From Desulfobacteraceae bacterium (GTDB lineage Bacteria > Desulfobacterota > Desulfobacteria > Desulfobacterales > Desulfosalsimonadaceae): a DNA stretch of 34,045 nucleotides. Below are positions 16,619-23,590 of the stretch, piece by piece. The DNA lies in NCBI GenBank assembly GCA_003597945.1, contig QZJS01000010.1:1-34045 (forward strand). Direction: 5' to 3'. A program made the position numbers and the translations under genes. Every line of letters starts with the position of its first letter. Positions within the stretch are counted from its first letter, which is position 1. The notes under the pieces were generated by a model, which was not told the DNA's origin, did no database searches, and saw only the letters and a list, made by a program, of their open reading frames with translations.

Positions 16619-18067
16619 TCAATTCGCTTCCGGGGATTGAAGCCCGGCCGGGGTCCACCCGCCGCCAAGGGCTTTATACAGTCGGATCAGGTCCCCGGCC
16701 ACGGCTCCCCTGTTTTCCGCCAGTTGATTTTCAAAGGAGAATACAGCGCGCTGCGCATCGAGCACGTCCGAAAAATCCGCCATGCCGGACAGATAATATT
16801 CCCTGGCCAGGGCTTCCGCACTTCGCGCCGCGTCAACCGCTTGCCGGAGGCTTTCCTGCCGGATCCGGTCCTGCGTGTAGGCGGTCATGGCGTTTTTAAC
16901 TTCTTCCAGGGCGCTTAATACAGTCTGTTCATAGGCGGCAAGGTACTGCTCCTGAAGGGCGGACTGGATGTCGATATTCCGGCGAACCGCGCCGGCGTCA
17001 AACACTTTCCAGGAAACCCCGGGACCGATGTGCCAGAACCGGCTGTCCGCTGTGATCAGATCGCCGGCGTCCACGGATTCAAAACCAATGGCCCCGGAAA
17101 GGGTGAAACGGGGGTAAAGATCAGCGGAGGCAACCCCGATGCGCTCGGTCTGGGCCGCCAGCTCCCGCTCGGCTCTCCGGATGTCCGGCCGGCGGCGCAG
17201 AGTGTCCGCCGGAATGCCGGATAGCGCCAGATGCGGAGCGGTCAGCACCTCTTGAGGATGCGCCAGCAAATCATCTATTGCGCCCGGCGGTCTGCCGGTC
17301 AATATGGCCAGCCGGTTTTTCGCGGCATCCAGGGCGGCCAGCAGAGCAGGAATCTGGGAGCGGGTGCTTTCCAGTTGATACCGGGCCTGATGAAACGCCA
17401 GTTCATTGGTGAGTCCCGCCTCGAGACGAAACCCTACCAGGTCGGATGTTTCGGTCTGGGCCGCCAGATTTTCATCGGCGGTTTTCAGCCGGGCCTGAAG
17501 GGTCCGAACCTCCACATAATTAAGGGCGGTTTCCGCGGCCAGAGACACCCGAACGTCGCCAAGACCGGCTTCCACGGCCTCAAGGTCCGCGTCGGCCGCC
17601 GCCACGGAGCGCCGCACCCCGCCGAACACGTCAATCTCCCAGCCCGCGTCAAATCCGGCGGAATAGTATTCTCGGGAATCGTTGGCGCCGCCGCTTCTGC
17701 TTCGCGTCGCCGCAGCCGAGGCATCCAGACCCGGGTAAAATTCAGCCCGGCGCAGCCCCCGGCGGGCACGGGCTTCGTTTAAACGGGCCAGGGCTTTTTT
17801 CATGTCCTGATTTTCCGACACGGCCCGTTCGATAATTTCCGTTAATACGGGGTCATCAAATGCCGTCCACCATCGGGCAGGATCATCGGCTTCGACGGCC
17901 ACATCGAATGCCGTCAGCTTTACTTCTCCGGCCAGTTCGGCCGGAACCTCCATTCGGGGTGGAAAATAATCAGGCCCCACGGCCGCGCAGCCGGCCAGGG
18001 CCAGAACCGTCAAAACAATGGCCAAGATGTTCCATGGCCCGCAAAACATGTGACGCCGATGCATCAT
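16619..18067 (-). CDS. NodT/TolC-family outer-membrane efflux lipoprotein
   Basis: This 482-residue protein begins with a lipoprotein signal whose lipobox is Leu-Ala-Gly-Cys27, after which CAAVGPDY and the proline-rich start are typical of NodT-type RND/ABC outer-membrane factors. Two repeats of the outer-membrane efflux domain are visible as long heptad-rich stretches (about 65-260 and 270-465), with the family motif IPADTLRRRPDIRRAERELAA cut short here as RRRPDIRRAE. It should trimerise as the exit duct. Its expected partners, the MacA-like adaptor and MacB-like ATPase and permease, lie downstream on the same strand but are separated from it by the cytochrome gene. The start is uncertain by one or six codons because no strong ribosome-binding site precedes ATGATG. 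Confidence 0.93.
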   Translation of the reverse strand: MMHRRHMFCGPWNILAIVLTVLALAGCAAVGPDYFPPRMEVPAELAGEVKLTAFDVAVEADDPARWWTAFDDPVLTEIIERAVSENQDMKKALARLNEARARRGLRRAEFYPGLDASAAATRSRSGGANDSREYYSAGFDAGWEIDVFGGVRRSVAAADADLEAVEAGLGDVRVSLAAETALNYVEVRTLQARLKTADENLAAQTETSDLVGFRLEAGLTNELAFHQARYQLESTRSQIPALLAALDAAKNRLAILTGRPPGAIDDLLAHPQEVLTAPHLALSGIPADTLRRRPDIRRAERELAAQTERIGVASADLYPRFTLSGAIGFESVDAGDLITADSRFWHIGPGVSWKVFDAGAVRRNIDIQSALQEQYLAAYEQTVLSALEEVKNAMTAYTQDRIRQESLRQAVDAARSAEALAREYYLSGMADFSDVLDAQRAVFSFENQLAENRGAVAGDLIRLYKALGGGWTPAGLQSPEAN

Positions 18068-18103
18068 AATCGAATTCCCGGAACCTTCCGAATTAAGGTT
18101 TCC

Positions 18104-18121
18104 CCGCCGCTATTTCGGCGG
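18104..18121 (+). terminator. Hairpin with T-run (possible terminator) upstream of NodT
   Basis: CCGCCG and CGGCGG form a 6-bp stem around CTATTT, followed on the plus strand by TCTTTTTCGTTTTTT. On the plus strand it looks like a terminator, yet no plus-strand gene precedes it. On the minus strand it would lie in the NodT leader RNA. Confidence 0.4.
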
Positions 18122-18150
18122 TCTTTTTCGTTTTTTACATAATTACAGAA

Positions 18151-18220
18151 GTCGACGGATTATGGCAAACGGTTACAAAAAAACATCGGTTACAAAAAAA
18201 TGCACCACCGGTAACCGGTG
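18151..18220 (-). promoter_or_regulatory. Promoter/operator-like element B upstream of the NodT gene
   Basis: The first 33 bp (18151-18183) match the element upstream of the adaptor gene with three mismatches. The block CGGTTACAAAAAAA then occurs a second time at 18187-18200. Immediately beyond lies the perfect 15-bp palindrome CACCGGT-A-ACCGGTG (18206-18220). The cluster lies 84-153 bp before the NodT start and has the look of a regulated promoter. The regulator is not identified. Confidence 0.5.
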
Positions 18221-18256
18221 ATGTTTATTTTCCTCGGGGTGCCGCTGGGTTAAAAA

Positions 18257-18290
18257 TACGATTGACAGAACAGTAAGGCAATCGTAAAAT
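18257..18290 (+). promoter_or_regulatory. Promoter and overlapping operator of the toxin-antitoxin pair
   Basis: A near-consensus sigma-70 promoter is present: TTGACA at 18262-18267, 17-bp spacer, TAAAAT at 18285-18290. An 8-bp perfect inverted repeat, TACGATTG-N14-CAATCGTA (18257-18264 and 18279-18286), overlaps both hexamers, so a protein bound there would block RNA polymerase. This fits antitoxin autorepression. Confidence 0.75.
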
Positions 18291-18345
18291 CACATTATTC
18301 ATCGTACTTTTTATAATATTCTTTGAATGCATCGGAAAGGTTGCC

Positions 18346-18600
18346 ATGAACATTACGGCCAATGAGTTGAAAACAAAGGGGGTGTCAGCCATCGAAGAAG
18401 GTATTGGCGACGCCGGGGAAGCCGTCATTACCGTTCGCGGAAAAGAACGGTTTATTGTGATGGATATGTCATATTACAATTATTTGCGGGAATGCGAACT
18501 GGAGGCGGCCCTTCATCAGGTTCAGGCGGAAGTGAAAGCCGGCGATTTCGTTATCGAGAGCGTGGATGAGCATCTCAAACGGGTGTTAAATGACGTATAA
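18346..18600 (+). CDS. Phd/YefM-type antitoxin
   Basis: This 84-residue protein has the Phd/YefM layout. An N-terminal DNA-binding half begins MNITANELKTKGVSAIEEG, then a strand pair (EAVITVRGKERFIVMDMSYY) and a flexible acidic-helical C-terminus that would wrap the toxin. In this family the antitoxin neutralises a RelE/ParE-fold toxin and represses its own promoter; an operator-like inverted repeat sits on the promoter just upstream. The stop overlaps the toxin start by 11 bp, as is usual for such pairs. AAAGG lies about seven bases before the ATG. Confidence 0.85.
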   Translation: MNITANELKTKGVSAIEEGIGDAGEAVITVRGKERFIVMDMSYYNYLRECELEAALHQVQAEVKAGDFVIESVDEHLKRVLNDV

Positions 18601-18865
18601 ACTGATCTACACCAAAAGTTACAATAAGCGGGCGGCAAAATTTTTACAAAAGCATCCGGATTTAATCGGTCAATACGAAAAAACCCTCAAACTTCTGGAA
18701 GCAAACCCCCATCATCCCTCATTGCGGCTGCATTCCCTCCAGGGAAAGTTGAAGCTCCTGTCATCGGTCTCCATCAATATTTCATACCGCATCACACTTC
18801 AGATGGTCATCCTTGAAAAGCAAATCATCCTCGTGGATGTGGGACATCATCATCAAGTTTATTGA
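18590..18865 (+). CDS. RelE/ParE-fold toxin
   Basis: This 91-residue basic protein has the RelE/YafQ/ParE fold signature: starting strand YKLIYTKSYNKRAAKF, helical hairpin (HPDLIGQYEKTLKLLEANP), the LHSLQGKLKLLSSVSINISY core strand and the C-terminal strand ending VDVGHHHQVY. In RelE-type members this is a ribosome-dependent mRNA endonuclease; in ParE-type members it poisons gyrase. The sequence alone does not settle which, although the His-rich C-terminus favours an mRNase. It is translationally coupled to the antitoxin. The pair lies directly upstream of the CRISPR region, where it may stabilise the locus. Confidence 0.85.
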   Translation: MTYKLIYTKSYNKRAAKFLQKHPDLIGQYEKTLKLLEANPHHPSLRLHSLQGKLKLLSSVSINISYRITLQMVILEKQIILVDVGHHHQVY

Positions 18866-19092
18866 TCCTGGATTCCCGCGAACGAAACCTGCCTCGCACG
18901 GGGCATGTTCCGTCATAGCTTCCACCGGAACCCGCTTCGTTTTTTAAAAGCATGGATCTTTCGGCAAACTTAGTTTATAAGAATTCTGCTTTAGATAAAC
19001 CGAATATACAGCGACTGAAACAGGGAAGTCAGGCATTCTTGAACAGCGTCGTAAAGTCTTTTCGCGGCGTTATTAAATGGTAAAGGAGGCCC
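18866..19092. other. Intergenic region before the WYL regulator
   Basis: No gene is supported in these 227 bp. A T-run at about 18939-18944 follows complementary AACGAA and TTCGTT arms and could end the toxin transcript, though the stem is poor. A strong AAAGGAGG at 19083-19090 serves the next gene. No convincing promoter was found. Confidence 0.35.
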
Positions 19093-20094
19093 ATGTCCGG
19101 AAGCATCGCCTATGAACGGTTCATCTGGTTTCACGAGCAGATCAAGGCCGGCCGCTATCCCAACGCCCCACACCTTGCCGATCACTTTGAAGTCTCCCTG
19201 CGCACCGCCAAACGCCATATCGAATTCATGAGGGATCGCCTCGGCGCTCCCCTGGTTTACAAGGGCGCTCGCCGGGGCTATGGGTACGACGATGCATCCT
19301 TCGAGTTGCCCCTGATGCCGGTCACGCCCGAAGAAGTCCTGTCGGTGCTCATCGCCAGAACGCTGCTGTCCAAAACCGCCGGCGGCGTCATCAGCGAAGC
19401 CATGCGCCGTTTCGGCCTGAAGCTGCTGGACCAGGCCGCCCGGTTCGGCTGGGAACCGGAGCGGCTGGATGAGATCTTTTCCGCGGCCGGACACGGTTTC
19501 AGCCCGGTCCCGGCCGCCGTGTTCCAGGCCGCGACCCGATCCCTCCTCGATCGGAAACCCCTGGCATTCACCTATACTTCACCCCAGGATGAAATCCCGG
19601 TCAACCGCGTGGTGGAACCCCATCACCTGCAATATTATATGGGCTCCTGGGTGCTCATCGCCCGCTGCCGCCTCCGCGACGATTTTCGGATGTTTTATCT
19701 CTCCCGCATGAGCAACTGGAAAATGCTGCCCGACACCTTCATACCCCTTCCAAAGGATGCATGGCAATCCCATGTCAAAGGGTCATTCGGCATTTTCCAG
19801 GGCCGGGAAAAGACTCCCGTCACGCTCCGCTTCACCCCCTTTCGCGCCCGGTGGATCCGCAAACAAACCTGGCACCCGGACCAGACCCTCCGCGACGCCG
19901 CCGACGGCGGGGTCGAACTCAGCTTCCCGGTCGCCGATTTCCGCGAAGTCAAAATGATGATCCTCCAGTTCGGCGCCGACGTGGAAGTCGTCTCCCCGGC
20001 CGCCCTGCGCACCGAAATCGCCGACGAGATCCGCAAAATGACCCGGATATACCCGACCGGAGATACCGCTGTGGAAATTATGCCGGAAGGATAA
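19093..20094 (+). CDS. WYL-domain transcriptional regulator
   Basis: This 333-residue cytosolic protein has an N-terminal winged helix-turn-helix (about 5-65, with HLADHFEVSLRTAKRHIEFM as recognition region) and a WYL domain at about 155-225 (FTYTSPQDE, PHHLQYYMGSWVLIARC, FYLSRMSNW). A C-terminal WCX-like part follows. WYL domains bind nucleic-acid or nucleotide ligands and control DNA-damage and defence genes; the WYL protein Sll7009 of Synechocystis represses a CRISPR locus. Here the gene lies upstream of the HIRAN and cas genes on the same strand, so it is the obvious candidate regulator of the CRISPR operon. That is inference from position. Its own ribosome-binding site is near perfect (AAAGGAGG). 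Confidence 0.9.
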   Translation: MSGSIAYERFIWFHEQIKAGRYPNAPHLADHFEVSLRTAKRHIEFMRDRLGAPLVYKGARRGYGYDDASFELPLMPVTPEEVLSVLIARTLLSKTAGGVISEAMRRFGLKLLDQAARFGWEPERLDEIFSAAGHGFSPVPAAVFQAATRSLLDRKPLAFTYTSPQDEIPVNRVVEPHHLQYYMGSWVLIARCRLRDDFRMFYLSRMSNWKMLPDTFIPLPKDAWQSHVKGSFGIFQGREKTPVTLRFTPFRARWIRKQTWHPDQTLRDAADGGVELSFPVADFREVKMMILQFGADVEVVSPAALRTEIADEIRKMTRIYPTGDTAVEIMPEG

Positions 20095-20200
20095 ATTTCA
20101 AATTTTTTTTCAGGGGGGACATGTTTTGTCACCCCGATGGGAATAAGATGACGGTGAAGATAAAATTCACACATCATTTGCCGGAAAAAAGGATTATAAA

Positions 20201-20605
20201 ATGACATTATCCAGACGGACCGTTTTAAAAAGCATCCCGGCTTTTTTCGTAGCCGCACTTGTTCCCGATCAAAAGAAGCTTTTTGCGAAATTCGAAAAAC
20301 GTGAATTGCTGCTCAACAAATTTTTCATCGCCGGGTTTCAGTACTATGATGGACCCAGTCTAATCAATCGGCTGCACGCCGGGATCGAGCTTGCATTGAA
20401 AAGGGACCCGGCAAATGAATATGATCCCTATGCCGTGGAAATTCTCTTCAATCAATTCAAGCTCGGTTTTGTTCCCCGTACGGACAATAAACATATCAGC
20501 CGTTTGATAGCCCAAAATGCAAATTTATCCTGCCGTGTGATTCAATTTGCTCCTGAAGAAACAACATGGCGGATGGTGAGGGTGGAGGTGGGTTTGATGG
20601 GCTGA
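20201..20605 (+). CDS. HIRAN-domain protein with Tat-like N-terminal signal
   Basis: This 134-residue protein contains a HIRAN domain (about 40-130): FFIAGFQYYDG, LKRDPANEYDPYAVEI and KLGFVPRTDNKHISRLI. HIRAN domains, as in HLTF/Rad5, bind DNA ends, and stand-alone bacterial versions occur near defence and repair genes. The N-terminus reads SRRTVLKSIPAFFVAAL, which fits the twin-arginine pattern SRRxFLK except for Val in place of Phe, followed by a short hydrophobic stretch. There is no clear Ala-x-Ala cleavage site, so it could instead be a membrane anchor or not a signal at all. It starts 106 bp after the WYL gene and ends 52 bp before csb1, and may share their transcription. Its function in the locus is unknown. 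Confidence 0.78.
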   Translation: MTLSRRTVLKSIPAFFVAALVPDQKKLFAKFEKRELLLNKFFIAGFQYYDGPSLINRLHAGIELALKRDPANEYDPYAVEILFNQFKLGFVPRTDNKHISRLIAQNANLSCRVIQFAPEETTWRMVRVEVGLMG

Positions 20606-20625
20606 TCCATCGTATCTTTGGATCA
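20603..20625 (+). promoter_or_regulatory. Inverted repeat upstream of csb1 (candidate operator)
   Basis: TGATCCA (20603-20609) and TGGATCA (20619-20625) form perfect 7-bp inverted arms with a 9-bp spacer. The site straddles the HIRAN stop codon and lies 33 bp before the csb1 ATG. It could be an operator for the cas operon or a small RNA hairpin. No clear -10/-35 pair was seen with it. Confidence 0.45.
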
Positions 20626-20657
20626 ATACAAACTGATTATTGAAAGGAGAAAAAGTT

Positions 20658-21893
20658 ATGCCAGACATTATGACTCTTGATGTTCTAAAACAGGCAGTGG
20701 CAGGACAGGCTGCGGCTTTCCGCTGTGTTACCGAATATCAACCGGCTGGAGGCCCGGGCGACAAGGTTTTTCCTCCAACTTACGAGGGCGGCAAATATGC
20801 AGTGGAAACCCGGATGATTGATGGAGAGGCAGTATCATGCGTGCTGCTCGACTCGGTGCCATCCCAGGCGAACCGGATGGAATTGGCGCTTCTGGAGGCC
20901 GTGCGTGCGGGCCGAATTAATCTGCCGCTCATAGAAGCCCGGTTCGATGACGACAGTCTCCTGAAAAAGTTCACTGTAACCAGTCTAGAAGCGCCCCATC
21001 GTATCGCCGACGCCATTTTCAGGGACAGCATGTTTGAGGAAAATAAACAGAAGGTTATGTTTCGTAAATCCGAAAAAGGGAAGATCCTGGACACAGCCGA
21101 TTTACGAAATGCTACGGGACTGTTCGGCCTATGCCCGACCGCATTGGTTTTCGGCGTATGGGATTCAACAGGCCCGCGAGGCGGGCTTGGCGCCAAGTTT
21201 CAACGCGCCATTGTATCGGAGATTATAGGTGTTCATGCTCAGCCTGGTGTGAAGACGAGCAGCCGAATTGATCCGCTTCAGGTTCAACTTAATGCCGGCC
21301 CCATTTACGAACGATTCAAAAAGAACCATCAAAATCCGAATTGGACCATCAGTATCGAATCAGCCGGAGCCACGCCGGTGAAAGTTGGCAAAAAGAAAGA
21401 CGGGAAACCGTCGGAAGTGAATCATAGCAATATACCACCACAAATAACGGATGGTGGCTTTACCATCTGCAATGCCATTCAGACAACGGTTCTTTCATTG
21501 GTGGCGATTCGCCGCTTGCGGTTTCCGCTTAATGGGAAAATCGATCCGGATGCAAGGGTGGATGTCAGTGCCAGGACGGTTTTAGCCGCCCTTGGGCTGC
21601 TTGCCGCTGTGCTTGCGCGTGAAGAGGGCACGGACCTCCGGTCCCGGTGCCAACTTGTTCCCACCCAGGATTTTACATGGGAACTGCTGTCAGATCCTGG
21701 GAGGGAACCGAAAAAAACCAAAGTTGACGGACAGACTGCTATTACGCTGTTCAAACAGGCCGTAACAGATGCCATTAATATGGGTCTGCCCTGGGAGAAT
21801 ATGATTCCACTGTCGCCGCATCCCGATCTGATTAAACTGGTCAGCCGAAGCCAAGAACTGGCAGCCCATAGTGCAGAAGAGGAAGGTGTATGA
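20658..21893 (+). CDS. csb1: Type I-G Cas7 (Csb1, GSU0053 family)
   Basis: This 411-residue protein is the backbone subunit of the type I-G (formerly I-U) Cascade; multiple copies coat the crRNA. Recognition rests on the family pattern: an N-terminal RAMP-like start, SVPSQANRMELALLEAV, and the central FGVWDSTGPRGGLGAKFQRA with the following SEIIGVHA (about residues 164-200). The ATG at 20658 was chosen over an in-frame TTG at 20640 because AAAGGAG lies about nine bases before it. It opens a tightly coupled run: its TGA overlaps the ATG of csb2. It is the first effector gene here, unlike orders in which cas3 comes first. Confidence 0.92.
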   Translation: MPDIMTLDVLKQAVAGQAAAFRCVTEYQPAGGPGDKVFPPTYEGGKYAVETRMIDGEAVSCVLLDSVPSQANRMELALLEAVRAGRINLPLIEARFDDDSLLKKFTVTSLEAPHRIADAIFRDSMFEENKQKVMFRKSEKGKILDTADLRNATGLFGLCPTALVFGVWDSTGPRGGLGAKFQRAIVSEIIGVHAQPGVKTSSRIDPLQVQLNAGPIYERFKKNHQNPNWTISIESAGATPVKVGKKKDGKPSEVNHSNIPPQITDGGFTICNAIQTTVLSLVAIRRLRFPLNGKIDPDARVDVSARTVLAALGLLAAVLAREEGTDLRSRCQLVPTQDFTWELLSDPGREPKKTKVDGQTAITLFKQAVTDAINMGLPWENMIPLSPHPDLIKLVSRSQELAAHSAEEEGV

Positions 21894-23590
21894 TGTTCGG
21901 TTTATGCATACATTACTTGAACGGATGGGCGATGGCGGCCGCCGACGGCGCGCGAAAAGAGCGCGCCGAATGGCCGCCTCATCCTGACCGCGTTTTTATG
22001 GCCCTATCTGCTGCATGGTTCGAGACAGGGCAGGACGAACAGGAGGAGGAATCTCTTAAATGGCTTGAAAGGCTGCCATCTCCCGGAATCGCTGCCACCG
22101 GCGCTGAAATCCGGCGTGAAATGAAAAGCGACAGCCCGGTCATTAGTTATGTTCCGGTGAACGACACTGCCCTTGCCAAGAAAGCTCCCGATACCCACGA
22201 TTTTATAAAAATTAAGGAAGCGGGCCTTAACCTTCTCCCCGAGCACCGCCTAAGGCAGCCCCGTAAATTTCCTGTCGCCATTCCTCATGCACCAATCATT
22301 CATTTAGTTTGGCAGGAGAAAATTCCAGAAAAATATCAGAAACCTCTTAATTCTTTATGTCGGAAAGTGGTTTCAATAGGCCATTCCGCTTCCCTGGTTC
22401 AAATGTGGCTCAATGACAATCCTCCCTCTCCCAACCTCCTCCCAGTGGATGGCGTCGCATTGCATCGTTTGCGCGTTTTCGGTCCGGGCAGACTCGATTA
22501 TCTCATAAACCGGTGTAACAAGGATGAAGTGATCCGGCACAGGGATTTGTCTGCCGCGCTTCTCCAATTTCAAGAACAAAAAAAAGAAATCGCCATGAAG
22601 AAAAAGGCGGTGCTCAAAGGACTGACGGGAGGAGATAAGAAACAGGCGGGAGAACCTTTTCAGCTTGAACTGAAAGCAGTTGATAGCGTCATAGATGCAT
22701 GCCAGTCGGAACTCAAAGAATTCGCAGGACGAACTCCCAATAGTTTACGGCCAGAACCGGGACTTTGGCAGGGATATGCCCGCCCACCGGAACCGGCCCG
22801 GCCCGACCAACCAAAAAGTCTGTTCGACGAGCATCTGGTTATCATGGGCATGAGCGGTAAGCGGCTGAATCTTGGTTCAACTCTTAAACTGACCGGGGCC
22901 ATTCGCGGCGCTTTGCTTTCCGCCTGTCGCGAACCGATTCCGGAATGGGTTTCCGGCCACCGGCCGGATGGAACCCGGTCCTTCGATCCGCACCTGGCCT
23001 TCATACCCCTGCCTTTCGTGGGAAGCTGCCATGCTGACGGACGGATCCTGGGCGTTGCGCTGGCGGTGCCCAGAATTGTAGATAAGAAAGACGCTGGCAG
23101 AATCCTGGAATCCTGGCTCAGGGATGAAAACGGATTGCCGCGCTCGATCAAGCTTTTTGACGGGCAATGGCTGGAATGCATGATTGAATTGGAAACCCGC
23201 GAGACACCCCCTTGGAATTTACGTAATGGCCCATGGGTCAAATCATCGCGGACCTGGGCAAGCGTAACTCCGGTGGTGCTGGATCGGCATTTTGATGGAA
23301 AAGACAAGTGGGACCTGGCGGCCGATGTCGTTCAGGATGCCTGTGAACGGATTGGCCTGCCCCGGCCCGAGAGGGTGCTGCTACACCCGGTCTCTCTCGT
23401 TGAAGGAGCCCCCCATTCCCGCGACTTTCCGCCGATTAAACGAAAGTCCGACAACGGCCGGATGCATCACTGCCATGCGGTCATTTCATTTCAAGAGCCG
23501 GTAACCGGTCCGGTTATTGTCGGCGCTGGCCGCTTCAGGGGCTATGGATTGTGCCGGCCGATGGAGCAGGGAGGTGGCAATTATGCCTGA
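21890..23590 (+). CDS. csb2: Type I-G Cas5-Cas6 fusion (Csb2, GSU0054 family)
   Basis: This 566-residue protein is the Csb2 family member that combines a Cas5-like 5'-handle subunit with a Cas6-like pre-crRNA endonuclease. Signs of the family are the N-terminal FGLCIHYLNGWAMAAADG and WPPHPDRVFMALSAAWFE, a middle GKRLNLGSTLKLTGAIR stretch and a C-terminal glycine-rich loop GPVIVGAGRFRGYGLCRP typical of Cas5/Cas6 RAMP folds. His residues in HHCHAVISF near the C-terminus are candidates for RNA cleavage. In this locus there is no separate cas6, so Csb2 is expected to process the array transcript. ATG overlaps the csb1 stop, and its own end overlaps the cas3 start by 8 bp. Confidence 0.9.
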   Translation: MMFGLCIHYLNGWAMAAADGARKERAEWPPHPDRVFMALSAAWFETGQDEQEEESLKWLERLPSPGIAATGAEIRREMKSDSPVISYVPVNDTALAKKAPDTHDFIKIKEAGLNLLPEHRLRQPRKFPVAIPHAPIIHLVWQEKIPEKYQKPLNSLCRKVVSIGHSASLVQMWLNDNPPSPNLLPVDGVALHRLRVFGPGRLDYLINRCNKDEVIRHRDLSAALLQFQEQKKEIAMKKKAVLKGLTGGDKKQAGEPFQLELKAVDSVIDACQSELKEFAGRTPNSLRPEPGLWQGYARPPEPARPDQPKSLFDEHLVIMGMSGKRLNLGSTLKLTGAIRGALLSACREPIPEWVSGHRPDGTRSFDPHLAFIPLPFVGSCHADGRILGVALAVPRIVDKKDAGRILESWLRDENGLPRSIKLFDGQWLECMIELETRETPPWNLRNGPWVKSSRTWASVTPVVLDRHFDGKDKWDLAADVVQDACERIGLPRPERVLLHPVSLVEGAPHSRDFPPIKRKSDNGRMHHCHAVISFQEPVTGPVIVGAGRFRGYGLCRPMEQGGGNYA

